Assembly (NCBI GenBank): GCA_001465935.1
Contig: LNKV01000006.1
Coordinates: forward strand, 434,001-498,000
Length of the DNA: 64,000 nt
Direction of reading: 5' to 3'
DNA from: Clarireedia homoeocarpa
Taxonomy: Eukaryota > Ascomycota > Leotiomycetes > Helotiales > Rutstroemiaceae
Made by a program: the position numbers and the translations under genes. Position 1 is the stretch's first letter, and every line of letters begins with the position of its first letter. Below, piece after piece: positions 35,211 through 44,300 of this stretch. The notes below the pieces were generated by a model. The model searched no databases and was not told the origin of the DNA. It saw only the letters and a list, made by a program, of their open reading frames with translations.

Positions 35211-36641
35211 TTAGGACGTTGGGAGAATCCCAAGCAATGGCTGTTCATTCAGTGGAAGCTCCAATGGTGTTTTGGCTGCGGCGAGATTGAATGGCTCTAC
35301 GGTTCTGATTGTTGAGTTTGAACGTTTACGCGTCCGAGCGAATGTCTCGTCAATATACTTCAACCAGACTGGTGAGGAAGAAGTCACTGTCGCCGAATGA
35401 TCGAGTCCAGGGTAGCGGAGGAATTCAATTTCGTTTCCTGCTGAGACAGCGTCCCGAACTGCCTCCTCGGTTTTCTCGATGAGAACCGAAGTGTCGTTCA
35501 CACCGTGTATGACAAGCATTGGGCGTGAGGCCCGATCACCTTGGGCTGGAGCATGGATTCTCTGGAATTCCTTAAGCGTCTCATCGTCTCTAACGCTGGC
35601 ACCGGGGAGGTAGAGCTGGTCTCGTTGCAAGTCGAATGACAGGCCCATAAACGCTAGAGTACACATCTGACCGAGATTGGCAAGCTCCATCCTCTTCCCG
35701 AGATCTTCACCACGCCATGGAGCCGTGTAATTAGGAAATGCTTGCATGATTCCGTAAAGGAGATGGCCTTGCTCAGCAATTAAAACATATTGATGGTAGT
35801 CTGGGCGAGGAAGAATCTGCTCATAGACAGCTACCGCCGTATCATAGAGCTTAGGCCCGGGAGATACTGCAACAGTCCCAAGATATCCAGAGCTAGAAGA
35901 CTGCACTAGTGGATGCTCAGATAGCTTCCATACTGCACCGGCTCCTTGAGAGTGACCAATGCTCATCCAGTCTTTGGTGAAAACTCCAGGAAAGGCTTTG
36001 CGAGCTGCCTGGACCGAAAAGTACAGGTCGTTTGCGTGGTCGACGTAGCTGAGGTATTTGTGTGTAGTGTGGTTATTACCAAGGCCAGTGTAGTCAGTCG
36101 CCACAATAGCATACCCGCGGAACATCAGCGGACCCCAGCTATCATAGTTGAACAGAGTTGGAGAGGAGGAGGGAGCACAGCCAGGGAAGACGCCAAGAGT
36201 TCCGTGAGCATATGCGACAAGAGGATATTTTCCACTATCGGGTTTTAAAAATGGGAATGCGATGAATCCAGTGGCTGGTACAGATTTCCCATTGACATCT
36301 TTAGAGACGTACTGGAATCGAAATGTACTCATGCCATCGGGGACAGTGAGCTGAGTGCTGTTGATGGGTGCAAGCTTCAGCAAGTCGCCAGCGGCGGATG
36401 AAGCAGAGAAATTCTTCGCCGTGGCATAAAAATCAAAGTCGAATGAGGTTCCCATGGTTTGGAGGTCACCAGCGTTGGTGGAAGCCAGGACTTCTTGGCA
36501 TATCTCGCCGCACCCGTAGGTCAACGCCTCATCGGCGCTGATATTAAAGTTGGATGCTTGACCTATGCCCGTCTGAGGCTGATCCAAAGCTTGAGTCCTT
36601 GATATGAGAAATAGAAGGAAGAATTGCGCCGAGAGAAACAT
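35211..36641 (-). CDS. Secretory lipase (LIP family, alpha/beta hydrolase)
   Basis: A single-exon gene of 476 residues starting at ATG 36641; an upstream in-frame ATG at 36710 is less likely because it would bury the signal peptide. MFLSAQFFLLFLISRTQA is a good secretion signal. The nucleophile motif GHSQGAGA lies near residue 230, the acid in GVNDTS and the histidine in GLDHSA, in the order expected for the triad. HGTLGVFPGCAPS and DYTGLGNNH are typical of the Candida-type secretory lipase family. Several N-x-S/T sites fit a secreted glycoprotein. The expected role is hydrolysis of triacylglycerols or other esters outside the cell. The last ~50 residues, after the catalytic His, are a hydrophilic extension. 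Confidence 0.87.
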   Translation of the reverse strand: MFLSAQFFLLFLISRTQALDQPQTGIGQASNFNISADEALTYGCGEICQEVLASTNAGDLQTMGTSFDFDFYATAKNFSASSAAGDLLKLAPINSTQLTVPDGMSTFRFQYVSKDVNGKSVPATGFIAFPFLKPDSGKYPLVAYAHGTLGVFPGCAPSSSPTLFNYDSWGPLMFRGYAIVATDYTGLGNNHTTHKYLSYVDHANDLYFSVQAARKAFPGVFTKDWMSIGHSQGAGAVWKLSEHPLVQSSSSGYLGTVAVSPGPKLYDTAVAVYEQILPRPDYHQYVLIAEQGHLLYGIMQAFPNYTAPWRGEDLGKRMELANLGQMCTLAFMGLSFDLQRDQLYLPGASVRDDETLKEFQRIHAPAQGDRASRPMLVIHGVNDTSVLIEKTEEAVRDAVSAGNEIEFLRYPGLDHSATVTSSSPVWLKYIDETFARTRKRSNSTIRTVEPFNLAAAKTPLELPLNEQPLLGILPTS

Positions 36642-37670
36642 GTTTTGTCGGTGCTGATGTTTACGAACGTTGAAACTGATTAGGGAGTGGGATTGAGCTG
36701 AGACTGACAATGAGGACGAATCTGCTGAAGATGCAGAGAATGTGACCGTTGATGACTTTCTGAGAGAAACGGACGGGCAGTATACATATATTTATACTCT
36801 GTTGGCGTAGACATGCGAGGAGAAGCTTGTGTAATGGACAATTGGCGATGTGGGTACGACACCTCGTACGTACAAAATTGCTACTGTAAATGAGAACAGG
36901 CTACATGTTTCCCAGCTTTACGGCCACCCCTGCATCACCGTCATGTTTCCGTTCATGCCGACAGTACTAGTACTGCATGCGACTACTATCACGCAGGCTG
37001 ACAGATGTGCCCCATAAATGGGTCGGAATTTCGCTCAGTATAACGATTGAGATGGCTCCGAGGGAAAAAAAGGAGAAATTAAGAGCCGGATAATGATACA
37101 AGACCACGCTTGGCTTTAAGACCATTGGCAAACATATTCCGGAGAATAGGGCACGCCTACTTTATTGTTTAGCCTAGAATCTTTGACAAGAAAACTTGAA
37201 GGCTGAGCGGGATTGAGGATATACCAGTCGCGTGAAAGCTACCCTTTTCGGAAATGTCTAGCATCGCGCGTTTTTTATCGGTTTGGGCTAGTGTTATATT
37301 TGACTGTGGGAACTATCACGTTACCTACATAAATGAACCCAATCCTTATACCCTGCTCATCTTGCCATAAACAAGGAAAACAGTATTTGTGAAAAGTGTT
37401 CCAGCCTTACTTTACTATCGATCTCATTCAAGGCAGAAGCTTCTAATCTTCGATGACAGTATCTACACAAGAGCCTTGCTTGGTTTGTGAGTACCAACAT
37501 GAATGTGCTTAGAAAGTAAGTTAAGCCTCCAAACTTCACAACGTGATAACAATCCAATCCTATGAGCCCTCCCAAGTTCTTTCCTCAATTAGTGAATCCA
37601 TACTCTGGAGATACTCACGCTTCACATCTTTGTAATCGCTCGCAATACATGGATCCATGAAATTACCAAG
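36642..37670. other. Intergenic, possibly with the 3' remains of a monooxygenase
   Basis: It holds the lipase promoter at its left. On the minus strand, between about 37670 and 37500, the monooxygenase frame continues past a TAG stop for some 25 codons (MDPCIASDYKDVK). It then meets a GTGAGT site and reopens around NLGGLIGLDCYHVV. This suggests the relic gene extends here. Nothing else was recognised. Confidence 0.4.
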
Positions 37671-38204
37671 CTAGCCCTTTTTCTTATGCGATTCTAAGCC
37701 TATATCGGCCATGCGTTTGTTAGTATAACCTACTAGGTCAAGATGAAAGTAGTTGTCGGTAGCGCCATGTGCAGAATATCGCCGCTTGGAAAAAGCGTGA
37801 GCATATACTATCTCCTTTGTTGCTTGTTTGCTCGAAGGAATTTTGGCGTTGCCATCGAAATACGCGGTCACCCAAATTGCTTGAGCCTCGGCCGAGCGGA
37901 AAGCATTGGAAAGAACAACATGACCAACGAACACGATAGAGTCGTCGTTAAAAGGCGCGATTCCATTGTAGAGTCTGGGCGGCGTTAAGCTCCTCTCCTT
38001 GTGGTAGTGACCGGGAGGGTATCCAAGTTTTGGGAAATCGGAGACCACTTGTCGATCTGCAGCTTCCAGCAAGCCGGCCCACATTTTTGATGTTAGTTCT
38101 GGGTCGTCTTCTGGTGGATGTGGTAGACCAAATTCAACGGTTTGCTTCTCTGTGAGGAAGGGATATTTATAAGCCCACCCTGTTCCACAGAAAAGAATAT
38201 CCAT
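37671..38204 (-). pseudogene. C-terminal fragment of a flavin-containing monooxygenase
   Basis: Minus strand. From ILFCGTGW (the ATG/GTGW motif near the end of FMO-type flavoproteins) the frame reads KYPFLTEKQTVEFGLPHPPE, LTPPRLYNGIAPFNDDSIVF and GHVVLSNAFRSAEAQAIW, typical of the C-terminal third of fungal FAD/NADPH monooxygenases. The FAD- and NADP-binding amino half is absent. Directly upstream the frame runs into a Met/Glu/Ala microsatellite instead of protein-like sequence. A TAG truncates the tail at 37671. Without cofactor sites it cannot be an active enzyme. Confidence 0.75.
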
Positions 38205-38345
38205 CGCCATCTCTAGATTAGCCATCTCCGTCGCCATCTCCATCGCCATCTCCATCACCATCTCCATCTCCATCGCCATCGCCATCTCCATCGCCATCAC
38301 CATCTCCATCGCCATCTCCATCGCCATCTTTATATTATCCATCTC
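38202..38345. repeat. (ATCGCC/ATCTCC)n microsatellite in frame with the FMO fragment
   Basis: Interrupted 6-bp repeats, CATCGC and CATCTC with CATCAC variants, read as alternating Met-Glu-Met-Ala on the minus strand. The frame stays open from the repeat into the monooxygenase fragment. Confidence 0.85.
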
Positions 38346-38518
38346 TATCACCATCTCAATATTATCCATCACCATCGCACAATATCGATTACGACTATAC
38401 AAGCACAGTCTTTCTATCACTATATCTATATCTATCTCTATCGCACAACATCTATTACGAGTATACGAATACAACAACCCTGGCAGTAGCTACGTTCTTG
38501 AGCGCCTGTAGGTGTACA

Positions 38519-38893
38519 GATCTTGATTCTCTTCTTCTGGGCTGGCTAGGTATCACCTCTTGTGGGCTGTTCAGATACTACCTGTAGTAGGCGGATCTTG
38601 ACTTTTCTCTTCTAGGTTGGCTAAGTATCACCTCTTGTGGGCTGTTCAGATACTACCTGTAGTAGGCGGATCTTGATTCTCTTCTTCTGGGCTGGCTAGG
38701 TATCACCTCTTGTGGGCTGTTCAGATACTACCTGTAGTAGGCGGATCTTGACTTTTCTCTTCTAGGTTGGCTAAGTATCACCTCTTGTGGGCTGTTCAGA
38801 TACTACCTGTAGTAGGCGGATCTTGATTCTCTTCTTCTGGGCTGGCTAGGTATCACCTCTTGTGGGCTGTTCAGATGCTACCTGTAGTAGGCG
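38519..38893. repeat. Minisatellite of five 75-bp units in alternating A/B forms
   Basis: Units begin at 38519, 38594, 38669, 38744 and 38819, each exactly 75 bp and starting GATCTTGA. Units 1, 3 and 5 share one variant (CTTCTTCTGGGCTGGCTAGG). Units 2 and 4 share another (CTCTTCTAGGTTGGCTAAG). The array therefore grew as a 150-bp dimer. The last unit covers the stop codon of the opsin-related gene. Confidence 0.93.
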
Positions 38894-39807
38894 CCCCTAT
38901 GATCAGTTCCTCCCTGACGACCCCTCTGTGTGAACGAAACCAGATAGGGATCAACGTGCTGACTCAGTATCAAGAATAGCGAGCCGTAAACGGGGACAGC
39001 AATCAGGTCGAGAATACCGTAAAAGACCATCTCACCTGTAACAGACAACTGATTCAATCCTTCACTCAGACCCCAAGCGATAGGGAATACTAGCCAAAGC
39101 CCTACGAGTACACTTGCCAGGATGGGATACCTATTTGCTGATCCGAAGCGTCTGGAACGGCTTAAGCCCCAGTGGAGCAAAAAGTATGCGACAGCGAGGT
39201 ATGCGAAAACGCCAAAGACATAGTAGCCCCACTTGTAGCTCGTCGAGACTAATGCGCCACAAAGCCACGAAACCACCCATATTTCCTGCAAGGCTACAAC
39301 GAAGAGAATAGTCGCCCAGCTGACGCCGCTAAGTAGTAGATTCGCAATGAGGATCAAGGGCCATGCGGCAAACCAGTAGATATAGCGTACGTAATAGACT
39401 TGACGAGTTTGGTGTGTGTTTGTGCCGTGGTGTATGTATTGGCGTACCGGGGTATTGCCCAAGTCGGAAGCCATGGTGAAGTAGGAAATGAAGCCAATAA
39501 AGGCTGCGAGAGTGAATAGATAGTGAAAGATCCGTTCACCGCGAGAAAGCTCTTCACGAGCGTAGCCATTCGTCTCATGAGCGCCTTTGGAGCCAGTGTG
39601 TGCTGTACCAGAATGTCGACCTCCCGAAGTGGGCCTGTGCAGCAACATTGTCCAAACGAGCCACGACAAAAACGTCAAGGCGAATATTGCCGTAACTGCC
39701 CAGAGCCAGTCAGACCCGTGAACCGTGAGATTACGGTCGGCGTTTGGAGTGTTGATATTCAGGGCATTGTTCGAGCTCGACCGTTGCAGGATAGATGAGA
39801 ACGACAT
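38878..39807 (-). CDS. Opsin-related seven-transmembrane protein (HSP30/YRO2/MRH1-like)
   Basis: A single exon of 309 residues. Seven hydrophobic helices are evident, beginning with DWLWAVTAIFALTFLSWLVW and ending with a helix reading LDLIAVPVYGSLFLIL. Helix C contains VRYIYWFAAWPLILI, the R-Y-x-x-W pattern of microbial rhodopsins. The retinal-binding lysine expected in the last helix (as in D-x-x-A-K) is replaced by Val. It is therefore most likely a non-photoactive opsin-related protein of the plasma membrane, like yeast Hsp30/Yro2, which respond to stress and low pH. The C-terminal five codons and stop lie in the last unit of the 75-bp minisatellite, so the 3' UTR consists of repeat. Confidence 0.85.
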   Translation of the reverse strand: MSFSSILQRSSSNNALNINTPNADRNLTVHGSDWLWAVTAIFALTFLSWLVWTMLLHRPTSGGRHSGTAHTGSKGAHETNGYAREELSRGERIFHYLFTLAAFIGFISYFTMASDLGNTPVRQYIHHGTNTHQTRQVYYVRYIYWFAAWPLILIANLLLSGVSWATILFVVALQEIWVVSWLCGALVSTSYKWGYYVFGVFAYLAVAYFLLHWGLSRSRRFGSANRYPILASVLVGLWLVFPIAWGLSEGLNQLSVTGEMVFYGILDLIAVPVYGSLFLILSQHVDPYLVSFTQRGRQGGTDHRGAYYR

Positions 39808-40221
39808 ATTATGCCCTCGATTGTGTTTGGTCGTGAAAATCTTTGATTTGATAGTAAAATTTTGAGATAGGGCTGCTTAGGCTGATGAATTGAATAGCTG
39901 TGGGCTCCATAGACCAACTCGAGATAGAGCGTCTTATATCGGCTAGTAGCGTGAGCTTGATACAGGATTTCAAAAGAGAGATGTCATACTATGCAATACA
40001 TAACGATACGAAACCACGCATGACATGCTCCTGTACGGTGATCGTTTGGAATACCAGTAATTGTCAAGGCCTACCACTGTAGTGGTGCGTTCTCGCCCTC
40101 CCATAGGTTACCTGTATAATAACGATGTCGTAATTTATGGATTTGCATGCGGATAACAAACCACAGTCCTTTGAACAAGGGTAACTCCTATTGTTATCGA
40201 ACAGTTCGTCATTTTGATCCT
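39808..40221. other. Opsin-gene promoter region
   Basis: 414 bp between the start of the opsin-related gene and the broken end of the dehydrogenase fragment. No coding continuation of the dehydrogenase is found here in any frame. Confidence 0.5.
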
Positions 40222-41013
40222 CTATTTGTAGGTCATAAGAGTGATGTAATCGTGGAACTGTAATACTATTGCTATACCCGTTGTTCCCAAAGCCATGAGA
40301 TTGACAATATCGTAATAGATAATCGACATTCCCATAGCTTCTGCCAGAACAGATAGCTGAGAACCAATATGACTATATCCAATTATACCCAGAGTTTTTC
40401 CGCGGATCTCCCAGCACTTGTTGCCAACCTTGTTCCAAACCCCATTGTGTAATTCAGTTGATCGATCCCCAAGCTGGCGTGCAAGAACGATAATCTCAGC
40501 AATGGCTAACTCGGCCACACTTCGAGAGTTTGCGAAAGGCGAGTTGAAAACAGCAATTCCGTGTCTAGCAGCATACTCCAAGTCTACCTGATTTGTACCA
40601 ATGCAAAAGCATCCCACCACAATCAAGTTCTTGGCCTCGCGAAGGACTCGCTCGTTGAGCTTGGTCTTAGATCGAATTCCAATAACATGAACATCTCGAA
40701 TCTTCTCAATCAATTCCTCCTCGGGTAAGGAAGTCTTCAATGCTTCGACTTGGTAACCTTGGCCGGAGAGGATATCTTTCCCACTTTGATTGACGTTCTC
40801 TAGAAGTAGGATTTTGATGTTCTGGGTATCGAAGGGCTTCAATTGCTTTGCAGCGGAATTGGTTGCTGTTCTTGGCAGTGGCCCCCTACTAAAGCTCGAG
40901 GGCGGGGAATGAAAAGTCGTGGAAGGGGAAATGCTCAGGCTGTGAGAAACCATCCTTGTGAGACCACTGGCTCCAGCTCCAGCTCCAGCAATATCTCTTG
41001 CGGGAGTAGACAT
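40222..41013 (-). pseudogene. Truncated D-3-phosphoglycerate dehydrogenase (SER3/SER33-like)
   Basis: Minus strand, starting at ATG 41013, with 263 residues against about 470 for the family. The enzyme oxidises 3-phosphoglycerate in the first step of serine synthesis. Present are a Ser/Pro leader, the beginning of the substrate domain (IKILLLENVNQSGKDIL), GIRSKTKLNERVL, VGCFCIGTNQVDL, the VAELAIAEIIVLAR helix and the start of the NAD-binding fold. Homology ends at IVNLMALGT near 40290. The last ~20 residues are unrelated, and the catalytic Arg/Glu/His region and C-terminal ACT domain are missing. The dinucleotide loop reads GYSHIGS instead of GYGHIGS, losing a key glycine. Both facts point to a broken duplicate; a functional copy should exist elsewhere. 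Confidence 0.8.
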
Positions 41014-42231
41014 ATTGAGGTTGTTTGATTTATCAAAGAAATATAAAGAGGGGCGCCAAAAGTTTTTGAGGTTGAAGAAAAGGCAATGTGTGCAATCTAA
41101 TGAAGTAGATAAAGTGCAAGTGATTCGTAAAAGAGTGCGGAAGTACTTGTTAGTGAAGCTCAAATGTATTAAGATATCTTCAAGGTATTGTCAGATTAAA
41201 CCCTGATAGACTGCTTGTGAAAAGGAAAAGTCCTCTGGTGAACCGTTGGTGAAGAAGAAAAAAGTACTGGTGAAAGGTCGATGATTTCCTTCGAGGGTTC
41301 TGTTCTTCTGTACTTAAATAAGTGAATTGAAGTACTAGTGTTTTAGTAGGAGGAACTTTCCTACTGTTCTCGAACTCAAGATTTTTCCTAAGTCCTTTAA
41401 GTTTTCCCTACCTTTTCAACCCTCTCCCCCCTCCCTCCCGCTCAACACATTTCCCCCTCTTCCTCTTCCTCTGCGCCCACCTAAGAAGTCAAAAGGAAAA
41501 GAAAAGTAAGTAAACAAGTAAACAAGAAGAAACGTATGTGATAAAATTATTCACTTCTCTTCTATTCCACTTAAAGAACTATTGTGGAAACAAACGACAC
41601 AAGTAAATTTATATATTGCCAATGCTCATCGAATCACTTTTTTTTTTTTTGGAAACAATACCAGTGCCCACTAAATTCAAAGTTCAATACAGCTCCCTAG
41701 GTATAAAATTTGGATTATTGATTTCATATCATTCTCAAGTCAAGTCCAGGAGCAAGTCAAGTTCAAGAACAACTTAACGTCACAAGGATACTGCACAGAT
41801 ACTGAATAAATGTAAAAACCATTCACTTTTCGCTATTTTGTGATTGCTATCCTTTCTCACTATGTAGAATCTATTGCTTGGGATACCATCAACAATCTTG
41901 AATTCACTTCTGCTATGCTAGTAATGCTCCGCTGTATCATCTTTGCAGTTACTTCGAGCGCCGTCCATGGCGATATCATAACAATCCCCATGAGCAACGT
42001 ATTGACTGAGCGAACTGGAAGCAAACAAGTTGCTGACTTTTAGTCTGCTGAGAAAGAAAATTTAAGACGTCCAAAAAACGAGAATTCCTGATCTCATCGG
42101 GAGGTGATTGGGAAGAAAAGATCAAGTAATGCGATAAAGAACCAAGTGGCTTCTATAGAACATAAGGCAAATATAGAAACTTATCAAACGATAGTAGAAT
42201 GTGAATTGGGAACATGTCTCAAATGAGAGGA
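41014..42231. other. Intergenic region, 5' of the dehydrogenase fragment and 3' of the Stc1 gene
   Basis: 1.2 kb with CT-rich tracts (~41400-41475) and an A/T homopolymer (41638-41650), resembling an intact long promoter for the 3-phosphoglycerate dehydrogenase copy. No gene seen. Confidence 0.45.
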
Positions 42232-43601
42232 CTATATTTCGTCGTCGCTCGAATCATAACGGCTACGTTGACGGTGACCCATGGGCGGCTCAGGCCGCGA
42301 ACTCTCCTCCATCTCAAGAGGCGCTGGTGGTACCGTTCGGTGGCCAACCTATTGATTGTTAATCTGACTGAATATAAATATTCTGGCATCATGGAATGAA
42401 GCCAAAGGCAATGCGTATGCTACTTACTGATCTAGCCCAACCATTTTTATAGTCTACGGAAGGACGCGCTGCACTGCCAGGGCTAACTGGGGAGGCAGCC
42501 GGTACTCGTGGAACAGTAGCTCGAGGAGGAGCAATGCCAGCGCCAGACTGTGACTGCAGTGTATGGGTTGTGGACATGCCTGCGTCCGATGATCGGCTGG
42601 AAGGCGCGCGGGTCAGTAGGTGATGGACACCTTGTGGATCGTACGCATTATAAGATATGACCGGTCCACCTTTACGTCGTCGGGTGTCCCTAGTAGACCA
42701 GCCCGCTTCCGATCGCATATCAGCAGTGCGAACTCCTTCAAAGATGTTGCTTGCAGAAGATTCGGAACGGGTGTCTATGCCAGAGGCAGCAGCTGGGGTA
42801 CTTCCTTGCCCGTCCGCTAATCCTTGCAAGTGGGGAGCGACATAATCTGAACCGGACGGTTTGGTCTGAATTGTCATCGATGCAGTCTGCTGGGCGATCT
42901 ATTTACACCAGTTAGCGATTGAAAGCAGAGGGGTGAAGAGGGGCTCACAGTATCAACAGCGGGACGAGGTAAAGTATGACCGGTCGTGTCTTCTGGCTCG
43001 ACATCGAAGTCAAATGCGCCGGGCTGGACTCCGCTTCCAGGCGCTGAAGGAATAGGTACCCCGCCAATAAAAGACTCCTTCCATGAAATACACTTTTTAC
43101 ACCACTGTAAGAAAAAGATTAGTCATTGCAAATTACAGCTGCAAAGGTGGGTAGAAGGAGAACATACGCCTAAGCCTCCTTTACGCTGGTTCTTCGAGAA
43201 TGATCCCAAAGGCAGCATTTCTCCGCAAGGACCTTGACACGCCAGCTCGTGCAGCTGATTGTCATTGCATGTACGGCACTTCAGACCCGAGTTAATTGCA
43301 TGCGGTTTCATGCTCGGGCTCATTGCAAGAATAGCTTTGTAGCCGTCGATTACTCTGTTGGAGTAAAAATCCAGAGTTTTGAATATACCACAGCGCTGGC
43401 ATTTGAATTCAAACCTGAGCAACGAAGCGGTCAGCTGCATATCTACACCATGAAGAAAAACCAACTTACGTTGGTGGAATCTGAACGGCGTCTCTCCTAC
43501 CATGTTTGTTAGTTTCGCATTTGCCATGATCGGGACCAATGTACATACTGCCCTGCGGTACGACCCGCATAAGAGGTCTTGTAATTAGGCTTTGAGACCA
43601 T
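42232..43601 (-). CDS. Stc1-domain zinc-binding protein (RNAi-heterochromatin link family)
   Basis: Six exons, 43601-43549, 43496-43470, 43414-43168, 43104-42949, 42898-42428 and 42348-42232, give 356 residues. Four cysteine pairs in the first ~115 residues define the domain: CQRC, CRTC, CQGPC and, across intron 3, WCKKC. The FSKNQR motif lies before the last pair. In fission yeast Stc1 bridges the Argonaute RITS complex to the Clr4 methyltransferase complex; other fungal Stc1-domain proteins are largely unstudied. The rest is Ser/Pro/Gly-rich and ends in an Arg- and Asp-rich tail (SRYDSSDDEI). Five introns of 50-79 nt make this the most finely split of the short genes. The domain call is secure; a role in silencing here is inference. 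Confidence 0.82.
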
Positions 43602-44235
43602 GTTGCCAGTGGTGACAAGTCGTGGTTGTGATTGCGGCAGATGGCTTAGACGTAACCAGGAATGTGATGATTGGAAGATCAAGGTCAAGCTCAACGGAAA
43701 AGATGCTGTTTGCTCGCTGCAGTGTTTAAGCTGTTAGCTGGTTTAATACGCTAGCACGCAATCAAATCAGGATGGACAAAGTCGCTGAAGGTGAAGTGAT
43801 GAGAGATTCGAACGACTTTCTCGGTGTGGATGAGAGACAAGGTTGCAGGGTATTGGGAGAGGTGGGTTGAGGAAGGGAGGAATGAAGGAACGGAGGAACG
43901 AAAAGAGTAGATTTGAGCAGAGAATTAAGAACAGAGAATTGAGAACAGAATGCTTCCAAGAAAGTAGAAGGAGACTTACTTTATTTGATGTCGTGAAAGA
44001 CTGGCAAGTTGGCCATGAAGTGGACGTCTCGAAGCAGGAATGGCGATAATAGATTGAAGAGTAATTGCAGAACAAACAAAGAAGATGTACAGACGACGAT
44101 GGAGTCCCAAAGGCACGGCTCAAGCTCTCATGTATTTGGTTGTCGGCCGTAGTTCTGTTCGATGGAAATGATTGATGGCAAATGATACCAGAAGTAGCGC
44201 AAGGAGAGAGGAAGGTAATGAATGGTATATAGAAG

Positions 44236-44300
44236 AGTATACAGAAGAGTATTATGGAAGAGTGTTATGGAAGAGTATTATGGAAGAGTATTATGGAAGA
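44236..44300. repeat. Tandem GAAGAGTATTATG repeats
   Basis: Four to five imperfect 13-15-bp units of GGAAGAGTATTATG, distinguished only by single-base changes. Confidence 0.75.

Noticed and set aside
36642..36710. Longer start for the secretory lipase at 36710
   Set aside because: Would place 23 polar residues before a clear signal peptide; the internal ATG at 36641 fits a secreted protein.
38519..38893. Regularly spaced 75-bp repeats could suggest a CRISPR-like array
   Set aside because: Units are contiguous with no spacers and the genome is eukaryotic; it is a minisatellite.
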